Part shown: positions 25,566-34,155 of the stretch, one piece after another
Layout: the number at the start of each line of letters is the position of its first letter
Numbering within the stretch: the first letter of the stretch is position 1
Assembly: GCA_034007245.1 (NCBI GenBank)
Contig: JAVERH010000006.1
Location: forward strand, 1-36,773
Direction: 5' to 3'
Source of the DNA: Anaerosoma sp034007245
Lineage (GTDB): Bacteria; Actinomycetota; Coriobacteriia; Anaerosomatales; Anaerosomataceae
Length of the DNA stretch: 36,773 nucleotides
The notes under the pieces: model-generated
Databases searched by the model: none
Told to the model about the DNA's origin: nothing
Seen by the model: the letters and a program-made list of their open reading frames with translations, nothing else
Translations under genes and position numbers: made by a program

Positions 25566-25599
25566 GCGGGGCGTCGTCGCTGATGTGACGGCGCCCCGC
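25566..25599 (+). other. Intercistronic hairpin between tupA and tupB
   Basis: GCGGGGCG (25566-25573) pairs with CGCCCCGC (25592-25599), with an inner CGTC/GACG stem. A GCGCTTTAC stretch follows, so partial termination is possible. As in the peptide importer operon, it probably raises binding-protein output over permease. Confidence 0.65.
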
Positions 25600-25631
25600 G
25601 CGCTTTACTGCCCCTGAAAAAGGAGTTGCGC

Positions 25632-26366
25632 ATGGAGACACTGTGGCAGTCTGTCGTCGAGGCAGGTCGGATGCTCGTCAGCGGAGATCTCTCGCTGTAT
25701 GGGATCATCGGGCTGTCGCTGCGAGTCTCGGGTATCTCTATCGCCATCGCGATGGCGATCGGTGTTCCACTCGGCTACCTGATGGGGTCGCGGCGCTTCG
25801 TGGGGCGACGACTCGTACAGGTGCTCGTCAATACGGGTATGGGCCTTCCGCCGGTCGTGGCCGGCCTCACCGTGTACATCCTGCTTTCCCGAACCGGTCC
25901 TGTCTCCGAGCTATGGGCATCCCTGTCCGGGTCGATCCCGCCGCGCATGTTATTCACACTGCCCGCGATGATCTTCGCGCAGGTGGTCATCTCCACGCCG
26001 CTCGTGACCGGAGTGACTGCGGCAGCCATCGGCTCGGTGCCTGTGGAACTCAGACTCCAGGCCCGCTCGCTCGGCGCGTCTTCATGGCAAGAGGCGACCC
26101 TCGTGATAAAGGAGGCGCGCCGGGGCGTCATGGCGGCTGTGGTTGCCGGGTTCGGCGGGATCATCTCCGAGGTTGGGGCGGTCATGATGGTTGGTGGAAA
26201 CATCGAAGGACAGACGCGTGTGATGACCACCGCGATCGTGCTCGAGAGCCGCAAGGGCAACTTCGGTATCGCACTCGCACTCGGGTTCATACTCATCGGG
26301 ATCGCGTTTGTGATCAACAACGGGTTGACCGCCCTCCAGTACTCGGGAGGTCGGTATGAGCGCTAG
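25632..26366 (+). CDS. tupB: Tungstate ABC transporter permease
   Basis: A 244-aa permease with about five to six helices and the EAA-like ATPase contact ELRLQARSLGASSWQEATLVIKEAR. The GMGLPPVVAGLTVY segment is typical of TupB/ModB-type permeases. ATG 25632 lies 6 nt after AAGGAG; a TTG six bases earlier is too close. It overlaps tupC by 11 bp. Confidence 0.92.
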   Translation: METLWQSVVEAGRMLVSGDLSLYGIIGLSLRVSGISIAIAMAIGVPLGYLMGSRRFVGRRLVQVLVNTGMGLPPVVAGLTVYILLSRTGPVSELWASLSGSIPPRMLFTLPAMIFAQVVISTPLVTGVTAAAIGSVPVELRLQARSLGASSWQEATLVIKEARRGVMAAVVAGFGGIISEVGAVMMVGGNIEGQTRVMTTAIVLESRKGNFGIALALGFILIGIAFVINNGLTALQYSGGRYER

Positions 26367-27486
26367 GACTCCAGCGTGTACGCGGACGCCCATCATCGTC
26401 GGCGAGGACATCGAAGTCCGCTACCATAAGCGGTCGGTGCTCACCGTCGAGCGATTCGAGCTCTGCAACGGTGAGACGCACGCTATCCTTGGCCCCTCTG
26501 GTTCCGGCAAGTCCACGCTGTTGCGCATCCTAGGCCTGTTAGAGAAGCCCACTCGCGGTCATGTCGCGCTCGATGGCCGATCTGTCGAGCCTGGCGATAA
26601 GTCGGCGCGCATGATGATGGCGGCCGTCTTCCAGAATCCGTATCTGTTCAAGGGCACCGTGGGCGAGAACGTGGCTTATGGTCTTGCGCTCCGCAAGATC
26701 CCAAAGCGAGAGCGCGCCGATCGTGTTGCAGCGGCTCTTGAACGTGTAGGTCTCGGCGGTACGCAGAAGTCCTCGGCGCTCAGGCTCTCCGGCGGCGAGG
26801 CCCAGCGGGTGGCGCTCGCGCGGGCACTTGTGCTCGAGCCTCGCATCCTACTCCTGGACGAGCCCCTTTCGTACCTCGACCCGCTTATCAAGCGCAGGCT
26901 CGTCACCGACTTCTCCGAGATCCTGTCGGCCGAGGGAGTCACGGCGCTGTACGTCACGCACGATCAAGACGAGGCGATGGTCGTGGCAGACCGCGTGAGC
27001 ATCATCAACGAGGGTCACGTGATCCGCAGCGGCGATGTGGACGAGGTGATGACACTTCCGACGACACCGTGGGTCGCGGACTTCATCGGCATGGACGCCG
27101 CGTTACATGGCACCATCGTCGGTGCCGAGGAAGGCATAGCGGACATCACGGTGGAGTCTGAGTACATCCACGCGCGTACCGATCTCCCTGTCGGCACCCA
27201 CGTGCTTATCGGTATACGGCCGGAGGATGTCATGCTGTTTGCAGCGGACGCCGAGCTCCCTCTGTCTTCGGCGCGCAACAGACTTCGGATGCAGGTGGCG
27301 TCCATCGAGCGGATGGGAAGCACCGATCGTGTAAGCCTGTCGTCGAACGGGATGAGGGTCGCTGCGTCAGTGTCGCGAGCGGCGGCGCGGGAGTTGGACC
27401 TTCGGCCCGGCTCCGAGGTGATGGCGCTTTTCAAGGCGACCTCGGTCAGAGTGCAGTCTGCCGTAGGCGTACCCGCTGGGGTATGA
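26356..27486 (+). CDS. tupC: Tungstate ABC transporter ATPase with TOBE-like C-terminus
   Basis: A 376-aa ATPase: Walker A GPSGSGKST (about 45-53), signature LSGGEAQR (about 143), Walker B ILLLDEPLSYLDP and H-loop VTHDQDEAMVVADRV. Residues about 240-370 form a TOBE-like regulatory/oxyanion domain (LIGIRPEDVMLF). It completes the importer. The next gene starts 64 bp on with no terminator seen, so the transcript may continue into the cofactor genes. Confidence 0.92.
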   Translation: MSARTPACTRTPIIVGEDIEVRYHKRSVLTVERFELCNGETHAILGPSGSGKSTLLRILGLLEKPTRGHVALDGRSVEPGDKSARMMMAAVFQNPYLFKGTVGENVAYGLALRKIPKRERADRVAAALERVGLGGTQKSSALRLSGGEAQRVALARALVLEPRILLLDEPLSYLDPLIKRRLVTDFSEILSAEGVTALYVTHDQDEAMVVADRVSIINEGHVIRSGDVDEVMTLPTTPWVADFIGMDAALHGTIVGAEEGIADITVESEYIHARTDLPVGTHVLIGIRPEDVMLFAADAELPLSSARNRLRMQVASIERMGSTDRVSLSSNGMRVAASVSRAAARELDLRPGSEVMALFKATSVRVQSAVGVPAGV

Positions 27487-27550
27487 TACGGAGTCTGCGC
27501 TCACCGGGTGCGGTGCTCGCGGGCTGGCACTCGCGATGGAGGTACAGGAT

Positions 27551-28960
27551 ATGGACGAAGCGAACCGGATCCCGGTCACTGCTGCTGTACTAGCGGGTGG
27601 TCGGTCTCAACGGATGGGCGTCGACAAGACGTTGCTCCTCTTCGACGGCGAGCCACTCGTGCGGCGCGTAGCCGGCACGGCGGGCAGCGTGTGTCACAAC
27701 GTCGTTGTCGTCACGAACCGCCCGGAGGCGCTCGCAGCAGCGGGGTTGCCACCGTCGGTGCGCATCCTTGCCGATGAGGTCGCATACCAGGGGCCACTCG
27801 GCGGACTGGTGACGGCGCTTGCAGCCACGGAGGACGAGTGGGTGCTTGCAGTCGCCGCCGACATGCCCTGGCTTGCGCCATCGGTCATCCGGGCGCTATG
27901 GGACGCGCGGGACGGCGCACAGATGGTCATCCCTGTGGGCGAGAAAGGCCCCGAGCCGCTCCTGGCCCTCTATCACGTGAGTTGTCTGCCGGAAGCGCGA
28001 CGGATGTTGTCCACCGGGCGTCGGCGTTTGATCTCGATCGCCTCGTCGGTCAAGGCGATCGAGGTGCCACTCGATGCGTTCAAGGCCGTCGATCCCAGTC
28101 TCAGGAGTATCGTCAATATCAACACTCCGCAGGAGCTCCTGGACTCACGCGATATCGCCTCAAAACCCGCTGAAGAGCCTCCTGTTACTCGTGTGTCGGT
28201 GATCGAGGTCGGCACGCGTGCGGTACGAGGCATGCCGTCTGAGCGTCCAATCACCGTGTTCCTCAACGACGGTGAGATCGCTACGATGCAGGGAACTCCC
28301 GAGGATCTTGCCGATCTCGGTGTCGGATTCCTGCTCTCGGAGGGCTTCATCACTGATCGTGAGTCCCTCGATGGCGTCGACGTCGACCACAAGCGTGGTC
28401 TCGTGTACGTGCGTTCTCGAGAGGAGGCGCCGCCTGACGTCGCGGAACGCAAGCGCTACGTCACTTCGGGATGCGGCAAGGGTATAACGTTCGCCTCGGT
28501 CGGTCATGCTCGTGGTATCGAACCGGTGGTCTCGGATGCGAGGATCGGATCCGAGGAGATATACGACCTCATCGGGCAGCTTGCCCGGTCGGCTTCGGCA
28601 TACCGCGATACGGGCGGTATGCACTCCTGTGGTATCGCCATCGATGGAAAGCTCACTGTCGTACGCGAAGACGTCGGACGTCACAACGCACTCGATAAGC
28701 TCTTCGGCCGCATCTGGCTCGATCGCATCGATGCACGCGACGGTGTGCTGCTCACTACTGGGCGCATCAGCTACGAGATGGCCGTGAAGGCCGCCAAGGC
28801 GCGTATCCCGATCGTGGTCTCGCGAACTGCGGTGACAGACCTTGCCGCAGAGATCGCTGAGCGAGCGTCCCTCACGCTCGTGGGCTATGCACGCGGTGGT
28901 AAGCTGGTCGTCTACACCAATGCGTCACGTATAGATGTGACGCCCAAGGAGGACAACTGA
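27551..28960 (+). CDS. Fused MobA-FdhD protein
   Basis: A 469-aa fusion. Residues about 8-203 are MobA, which adds GMP (or CMP) to molybdopterin: LAGGRSQRMGVDKTLL, then ADEVAYQGPLGGL and AADMPWL. Residues about 212-469 are FdhD, the sulfurtransferase that passes sulfur from a cysteine desulfurase to bis-MGD for formate dehydrogenase: GVGFLLSEGFI, TSGCGKGITF (Cys308 only, instead of CxxC), GGMHSCG and REDVGRHNALDK. ATG 27551 follows GGAGGT with 7-nt spacing; ATG 27536 lacks a site. The fusion places nucleotide addition and sulfuration in one chain and implies a formate dehydrogenase elsewhere in the genome. Confidence 0.92.
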   Translation: MDEANRIPVTAAVLAGGRSQRMGVDKTLLLFDGEPLVRRVAGTAGSVCHNVVVVTNRPEALAAAGLPPSVRILADEVAYQGPLGGLVTALAATEDEWVLAVAADMPWLAPSVIRALWDARDGAQMVIPVGEKGPEPLLALYHVSCLPEARRMLSTGRRRLISIASSVKAIEVPLDAFKAVDPSLRSIVNINTPQELLDSRDIASKPAEEPPVTRVSVIEVGTRAVRGMPSERPITVFLNDGEIATMQGTPEDLADLGVGFLLSEGFITDRESLDGVDVDHKRGLVYVRSREEAPPDVAERKRYVTSGCGKGITFASVGHARGIEPVVSDARIGSEEIYDLIGQLARSASAYRDTGGMHSCGIAIDGKLTVVREDVGRHNALDKLFGRIWLDRIDARDGVLLTTGRISYEMAVKAAKARIPIVVSRTAVTDLAAEIAERASLTLVGYARGGKLVVYTNASRIDVTPKEDN

Positions 28961-28961
28961 G

Positions 28962-30203
28962 GTGATAAGCGTCGAAGAGGCACAGGGACAGGTTCTCTCC
29001 AGGATCATGGTGCTCGATGCCGAGCGGGTCACACTCCTTGAGTCACTCGGACGGGTGCTTGAGACCGATGTCATCTCCGACATCGATGTGTCGCCGTTCG
29101 ATAACACGGCTATGGATGGCTATGCCGTTCGATATGCTGACGTGCGCGATGCGTCCGAGTCCTCACCGGTGACACTCCAGGTGGTCGACCATATCCCTGC
29201 GGGTGTGCAGCCCGAGATACCGGTCGGCCCCGGGCAGGCATCCCGGATCATGACCGGTGCCCCGATACCTTCGGGTGCGGATGCCGTGGTGATGGTCGAG
29301 TATACGCGTGTGGGTGAGAACGCTGGCAGTACAGGTGGGACCGTCGAGGTGTTGCGTCCAGCCACGTTAGGTGAGCACATCCGTTCGCGTGGCGAAGAGG
29401 TACATGAGGGCGAGACCGTCTTGCTCAGGGGCGAAACGATCGGACCGGCCGCTATCGGACTGGCCGCTTCTGTCGGACATGACACGCTTTTGGTCCACAG
29501 GCGGCCGCGTGTTGCGATCGTCTCTACCGGTGACGAGCTTGTCGAGGTGACCGAGAAGCCGGGTCCCGGCAAGATCCGCAACTCCAACACACACTCTCTT
29601 GCGGCACAGGTGCTGGAGGCGGGTGGAGAGCCGTATGTGCTCGGTATCGCGCGTGATACCGAGGAGGACACACGGGCTCTGCTGGGACGTGCACCCGAGT
29701 TCGATCTCATGGTGACCACAGGCGGCGTCAGTATGGGCGACTTTGATGTGGTCAAGAAAGTGCTCGTCGAGATGGGTAAGCTGGACTTCTGGAAGGTCGC
29801 CATGCGCCCTGGCGCGCCGCAGACGTTCGGCACGATCGGCGGGACCCCGTTCTTCGGTCTGCCGGGTAATCCCACGTCCACGATGGTGGGTTTTGAGATG
29901 TTCGTCCGTCCTGCGATACGCAAGATGGCGGGCTTCACCGCGCTTGCGCGTCCGCGCGTGATAGCGACGCTCGCTCACGACACCAAGAAGAAGTCCGACC
30001 GCCGGTACTTCCTGAGGGGCCGGCTGACCCGGTCACCGGAAGGCGGGTATACCGCGGCTATATCAGGTAATCAGTCCTCGGCACTGCTGACGGCGATGCA
30101 CCGTGGCAACTGTCTTATTTCCCTCCCGGAGGGAGAGTCGTTCGTGCCTGCTGGCACCGAGGTCATGTGTATACGCATCGATTTAGAGGAGGGTACCGCA
30201 TGA
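28962..30203 (+). CDS. moeA: Molybdopterin molybdotransferase MoeA
   Basis: A 413-aa MoeA that inserts Mo or W into adenylylated pterin. Motifs: DNTAMDGYAVR, PSGADAVVMVEYT, STGDELVE, TTGGVSMGDFD and LPGNPTSTMVGFE. The GTG start is one base after the mobA-fdhD stop, behind AAGGAGG. Only one moeA is present in the window, so metal choice between Mo and W is not resolved by paralogue specialisation here. Confidence 0.95.
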   Translation: MISVEEAQGQVLSRIMVLDAERVTLLESLGRVLETDVISDIDVSPFDNTAMDGYAVRYADVRDASESSPVTLQVVDHIPAGVQPEIPVGPGQASRIMTGAPIPSGADAVVMVEYTRVGENAGSTGGTVEVLRPATLGEHIRSRGEEVHEGETVLLRGETIGPAAIGLAASVGHDTLLVHRRPRVAIVSTGDELVEVTEKPGPGKIRNSNTHSLAAQVLEAGGEPYVLGIARDTEEDTRALLGRAPEFDLMVTTGGVSMGDFDVVKKVLVEMGKLDFWKVAMRPGAPQTFGTIGGTPFFGLPGNPTSTMVGFEMFVRPAIRKMAGFTALARPRVIATLAHDTKKKSDRRYFLRGRLTRSPEGGYTAAISGNQSSALLTAMHRGNCLISLPEGESFVPAGTEVMCIRIDLEEGTA

Positions 30204-30418
30204 GCAGCGAGAGCCAGAAGTTCAAAGATCCCCGGTGGGTCTCACAGGTCACTGAAGAGATGACCGCGGCTGTCAAGCTGAAGGCGCGTGACGGCAAGAT
30301 CACGTGCCCGGTCCTGCGTAAGTTCGCCGAGGACCAGGGTGTGCCCTACAAAGTCGCCGGAGCTGCAGCCGACGCCGCCGGACTACGGGTCCACAACTGT
30401 GATCTCGGGTGTTTCTGA
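30200..30418 (+). CDS. 72-aa protein with conserved-looking Cys motif in the Moco operon
   Basis: A 72-aa protein coupled to moeA by an ATGA overlap and followed 1 bp later by mobB. Its core reads ITCPVLRKFAEDQGV, then AGAAADAAGLRVHNCDLGCF at the very end, with Cys36, Cys67 and Cys71. The middle resembles a short helix-turn-helix or metal-binding helical fold. I have the impression that similar C-terminal NCxLGCF tails occur in small proteins near molybdopterin genes of other anaerobes, but cannot verify this. Position suggests a role in pterin, metal or sulfur handling; it is not MoaD (no C-terminal GG). Confidence 0.75.
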   Translation: MSSESQKFKDPRWVSQVTEEMTAAVKLKARDGKITCPVLRKFAEDQGVPYKVAGAAADAAGLRVHNCDLGCF

Positions 30419-30419
30419 C

Positions 30420-30971
30420 GTGAGTGTGGGGACCGGCATCCCCGTCGTCTCTGTCGTCGGCAAGAGTGATTCGGGCAAGACGACGCTCATGGAACGGCTC
30501 ATCCGTACGCTTACTCAGCGCGGCTATCGCGTGGGCAGCGTGAAGCACCATATACACGACTTCGACATCGACGTCCCGGGTAAGGACTCATGGCGTCATG
30601 CCAAAGCAGGCGCATCGGTCTCCTTGGTGAGCTCCCCGAGCAAGCTTGGCATGACGCGCACGATGGACCATGAAGCTACCCTTGAAGAGCTCCTGGCATT
30701 TGCCTCCGATGTCGATATCCTGCTCACGGAGGGCTACCGTCGGGCAGGCGATGTGCGCATCGAGGTCTCGCGTAGGGCTCGTTCTACCGAGTTAGTGTGT
30801 GACTCTTCAGAGCTCTTCGCTCTTGTGACCGACAACGACGAGCTCACGGTGGATGGTATTCCGGTCTTCGGACTCGATGATGCCGAGGGGCTGGCCGATC
30901 TGGTCGAGCGAACGTTTCTCACCGGACGTGCCGGTACATCCTTCGTGGAGGAGGCTCCTCATGGCGACTGA
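30420..30971 (+). CDS. mobB: Molybdopterin-guanine dinucleotide adaptor MobB
   Basis: A 183-aa P-loop GTPase of the MobB family: VVGKSDSGKTTLMERLI, VGSVKHHIHDFDIDVPGKDSWRHAKAG and LLTEGYRRAG. It binds GTP and assists MobA in dinucleotide formation. The start is a GTG at 30420 directly after the previous stop; a longer frame from 30288 runs through the 72-aa gene. The last 11 bp overlap moaA. Confidence 0.92.
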   Translation: MSVGTGIPVVSVVGKSDSGKTTLMERLIRTLTQRGYRVGSVKHHIHDFDIDVPGKDSWRHAKAGASVSLVSSPSKLGMTRTMDHEATLEELLAFASDVDILLTEGYRRAGDVRIEVSRRARSTELVCDSSELFALVTDNDELTVDGIPVFGLDDAEGLADLVERTFLTGRAGTSFVEEAPHGD

Positions 30972-31983
30972 TACTTTTGGCAGGCGGATCGACTACCTCC
31001 GCATCAGCGTGACCGACCGCTGCAACCTGCGCTGTGTGTACTGCATGCCACCGGAAGGGATCGAGTGGAAGTCTCACGACGAGATCCTCTCCTTCGAGGA
31101 GATCGAGCGCTTCGCGCGGATCGCGGCAGGCGAGGGGATCAGCAAGATCCGCCTCACCGGTGGCGAGCCACTTGTTCGACACGGAATCGTCGATCACGTG
31201 CGGCGACTGCGTGAGACGACCGGCATAGAGGCGATCGCGCTCACTACGAATGGGACGCTGCTCTCCCAGTATGCAGAGGGTCTCGCCGCTGCCGGGCTGA
31301 AGCGCATCAACATCTCACTCGATACGCTCGACCCTGACGTCTATGCGAGCGTCACGCGCCGCGGCAAGCTGACCGATGTGCTCGAGGGTATTGAAGCTGC
31401 ATCCGCCGTCGGCATGGATCCGATCAAGCTCAATGTGGTCGTCGTGCGTTCGCTCGACCAGGATCTGCTCGGTTTTGCTCGTATGACGGTCGATCGACCC
31501 GTGCACGTGCGTTTCATCGAGTACATGCCGGTTGGCGATGTGGGTGAGCACAGCTGCACGAGCGCCGACGCAGATGGCTGGAGTGAGGAGGACCTCGTCT
31601 CCACCGATGAGATCCTTGAGCGCATCACCACCGAAGGTGCTGCTGCCGGGTTGGGCGAACTTGCGCCGGTCTCTCGCGACGATGCGCCTGGCGGATGGGG
31701 TCCCGCACGTTACTACCGGTTCCCCGGTGCTCCCGGCACGCTCGGCGTGATCGCACCTCTGTCACATCACTTCTGTAGCGAGTGCAACCGCCTGCGGCTG
31801 ACCGCCGACGGCGGACTGCGGACGTGCCTCTTCTCAGATGATGAGATCGATGTGCGGTCGGCGTTACGAACGGGTACCGATCAGGACATCCGTGCTCTCA
31901 TCCATCGGGCGCTCGCGGAGAAGCCCGCTGGCCACAACCAACAGCACGGCACCGTGCGGCATATGTCGCAGATCGGAGGCTGA
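30961..31983 (+). CDS. moaA: GTP 3',8-cyclase MoaA
   Basis: A 340-aa radical SAM enzyme for the first step of pterin synthesis. The SAM cluster is at Cys21/25/28 (CNLRCVYC), the second cluster ligands are in CSECNRLRLTADGGLRTCLF, and the chain ends in the catalytic HMSQIGG tail. It converts GTP to cyclic 3',8-dihydro-GTP, used by MoaC encoded 4 bp downstream. ATG 30961 follows GGAGGCTCCTC. Confidence 0.96.
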   Translation: MATDTFGRRIDYLRISVTDRCNLRCVYCMPPEGIEWKSHDEILSFEEIERFARIAAGEGISKIRLTGGEPLVRHGIVDHVRRLRETTGIEAIALTTNGTLLSQYAEGLAAAGLKRINISLDTLDPDVYASVTRRGKLTDVLEGIEAASAVGMDPIKLNVVVVRSLDQDLLGFARMTVDRPVHVRFIEYMPVGDVGEHSCTSADADGWSEEDLVSTDEILERITTEGAAAGLGELAPVSRDDAPGGWGPARYYRFPGAPGTLGVIAPLSHHFCSECNRLRLTADGGLRTCLFSDDEIDVRSALRTGTDQDIRALIHRALAEKPAGHNQQHGTVRHMSQIGG

Positions 31984-31987
31984 TGCG

Positions 31988-32491
31988 GTGAGCGGACGAC
32001 TGACGCATCTGGACAGCCAGGGTTCGGCGCACATGGTCGATGTCGGCGACAAGCCAGTGACGCATCGTATCGCGGTCGCCGAGGCCACGATCCGTATGAA
32101 GGCCGAGACGCTTGCGATGATCGTCGAGGGTCGGTCGCCGAAGGGCGATGTCTTCGCGGTAGCGCGGATCGCGGGCATCCAGGGCGCGAAGCGCACTGCG
32201 GATCTCATCCCGTTGTGTCACCCGATCCCCATCACAAAAGCAGCGGTAGTCCTGGAGCCGGGTGACTCCTGTGTACACATCACCGCGACGTGTGCTACCG
32301 ACGGGAAAACCGGGATCGAGATGGAGGCTCTTACTGCCGCAGCTACCGCCGCACTTGCGCTCTACGACATGTGCAAAGCGGTCGATCGCGGCATGGAGAT
32401 CACCGGCGTGCGCCTGGTAAAGAAGTCTGGCGGTGCGTCCGGTGACTGGGCACGTCTCAGTGATGGCACGTTGCAGAGGGAGGGCGACTGA
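31988..32491 (+). CDS. moaC: Cyclic pyranopterin monophosphate synthase MoaC
   Basis: A 167-aa MoaC acting after MoaA. Motifs: KGDVFAVARIAGIQGAKRTADLIPLCHP, DGKTGIEMEALTA and YDMCKAVDRGMEI. The GTG start at 31988 lies 8 nt after GGAGG; the longer frame upstream runs through moaA. It overlaps mogA by one base. Confidence 0.95.
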   Translation: MSGRLTHLDSQGSAHMVDVGDKPVTHRIAVAEATIRMKAETLAMIVEGRSPKGDVFAVARIAGIQGAKRTADLIPLCHPIPITKAAVVLEPGDSCVHITATCATDGKTGIEMEALTAAATAALALYDMCKAVDRGMEITGVRLVKKSGGASGDWARLSDGTLQREGD

Positions 32492-32979
32492 TGGCGGTTC
32501 TACGGGTCGGCGTGCTCACCTCCTCGGACACACGCTCTGCGGGTGGTGGAGAGGATACATCGGGTGCTGCGTTGAAGTCGCTCTCGACCGGACAGGGCTG
32601 GGAAGTCGTGGCCTATCACCTGCTACCCGATGATCGAGATGCTCTCGCCGCAGCGTTGGTCGAGATGGCGGACGTGGACCACTGCGACATCGTGTTCACC
32701 ACCGGAGGCACGGGTCTTGGTCCGCGCGATGTGCTTCCTGAGACGACGCTTGCGGTCTGCGATCGCGAAGTGCCTGGCATCGGTGAGGTCATCCGTGGGG
32801 AGAGCCTGAAGATCACCGATCGCGCTATGGTCTCTCGTGGTACCGCAGGGCAGCGAGGCACGACCCTCATAGTGAACATGCCCGGCTCGGAGAAGGCTGT
32901 CCGTGAGTCGTTCGGTTTCGTCGTGGGCGTGCTCGAGCATGCAGTCGAGATGATGGCCGGCGGGGGGCACGCTTCGTGA
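32491..32979 (+). CDS. mogA: Molybdopterin adenylyltransferase, MogA/MoaB type
   Basis: A 162-aa protein with FTTGGTGLGPRDVLPE and NMPGSEKAVRESF, the MogA/MoaB-Mog signatures. It adenylylates molybdopterin before MoeA inserts the metal. Start is coupled to moaC by TGATG. MogA and MoaB cannot be separated by eye. Confidence 0.93.
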   Translation: MAVLRVGVLTSSDTRSAGGGEDTSGAALKSLSTGQGWEVVAYHLLPDDRDALAAALVEMADVDHCDIVFTTGGTGLGPRDVLPETTLAVCDREVPGIGEVIRGESLKITDRAMVSRGTAGQRGTTLIVNMPGSEKAVRESFGFVVGVLEHAVEMMAGGGHAS

Positions 32980-34136
32980 TGGGTGAGCCAACCAAGATCA
33001 TCTACTTCGATCATGCTGCGACGTCGTGGCCGAAGCCTCCTGTTGTCCCAGAGGCGATGGTCCAGGCCATGAGCATCGCGGGTGGTAACCCGGATCGTGG
33101 GGCACACACTCTGGCCCTTGCCGCCGGGCGGACGATCGCGCACGCGCGCGGGGAGCTTGCGGGACTGCTCGGCATACCCGACGAACGCGATCTGGCGTTC
33201 ATGCCCGGGTGTACGGCGGCCCTTAACCTCGTGCTGAAGGGTGCCCTCAAGCATGGCGACCGGGTCGTCGTCGTCTCGGCAGAGCACAACGCGGTCGTGC
33301 GTCCGCTCTTCGCGCTCGGTTCGCGCGGCGTGAAAGTCGCGCGTGTCCCGGTCGACCCCGAGGGCAATGTCGACGCTGAGGAAGTGGAACGCGCGGTCGC
33401 ATCGGCGTCCACGCGCATGGTCATCTGTCAGCATGCCTCGAACGTGACAGGGGCGATCCAGCCGATCGCCGATCTCGCCGATATCGCGCACGAGCACGGC
33501 GCCGTCATGGTGTCTGACGGTGCACAAGCCGCCGGGCATCTGCCGGTCGACTGCGCTGCACTTGGAGTCGATGCATACGCGATCGCAGGGCATAAGGGTC
33601 TGCTCGGTCCTCAGGGTATCGGGGCCCTGTATCTTGCACCGGGGTTCAGCCCCGTCGAACTGCTTCAAGGCGGTGGCGGCGTTTCCATCAAAGTCCTGCA
33701 GCCCGAGGAGCGTCCCGATCGATATGAAGCGGGAACGCCGAACACACCGGCGATCGCGGGTCTCGGTGCAGCAGCAGCGTTCGTCCGGGCCCAGAGTGCT
33801 GCGCTTATGGATCGCGAGCGCGAGCTCACACGACGGCTCCATGAGGGGCTACTCGATATCCCCGCCCTTCGGGTGCTGGGGCCTGCCCTCGACGTCCCCC
33901 GGGCCCCGCTCGTGAGTGTCGCTCACGAGCGCATCTCTGCCGATGAGATCGCGTTCGCTCTGGATAGCCGGTTCGGCATCGCCGTGCGTGCGGGCCTGCA
34001 CTGCAGTCCGTGGACACATGCGGCGCTCGGCACCCTCGAGAGCGGTGCCGTCAGGTTCGGTCTGGGCTGGGGCCTCGATGAAGCCGCTGTGGACTATGCG
34101 CTCGATGCGATGAGGGAGATCTGCTCGCAGCAGTGA
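32976..34136 (+). CDS. Cysteine desulfurase-like class V aminotransferase
   Basis: A 386-aa PLP enzyme ending the cofactor operon. IYFDHAATSWPKPPVV, the PLP lysine in AIAGHKGLLGPQGIGALYL and the likely persulfide Cys in GLHCSPWTHAALGT mark the TIGR01977 (EF2568-like) cysteine desulfurase group. That group is known near selenium-dependent molybdenum hydroxylase genes. Here it most likely gives sulfur to FdhD or to the pterin dithiolene. The start is GTG 32976 (GTGA overlap with mogA) or ATG 32979; spacing from GGGGGG favours GTG. Confidence 0.88.
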   Translation: MMGEPTKIIYFDHAATSWPKPPVVPEAMVQAMSIAGGNPDRGAHTLALAAGRTIAHARGELAGLLGIPDERDLAFMPGCTAALNLVLKGALKHGDRVVVVSAEHNAVVRPLFALGSRGVKVARVPVDPEGNVDAEEVERAVASASTRMVICQHASNVTGAIQPIADLADIAHEHGAVMVSDGAQAAGHLPVDCAALGVDAYAIAGHKGLLGPQGIGALYLAPGFSPVELLQGGGGVSIKVLQPEERPDRYEAGTPNTPAIAGLGAAAAFVRAQSAALMDRERELTRRLHEGLLDIPALRVLGPALDVPRAPLVSVAHERISADEIAFALDSRFGIAVRAGLHCSPWTHAALGTLESGAVRFGLGWGLDEAAVDYALDAMREICSQQ

Positions 34137-34155
34137 TGAGCCCGGCAGTGTCTGC

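Noticed and set aside
30167..30199. An upstream start for the 72-aa Moco-operon protein
   Set aside because: It would overlap moeA by 37 bases without a ribosome site; the ATGA-coupled ATG at 30200 behind GAGGAGGG fits better.
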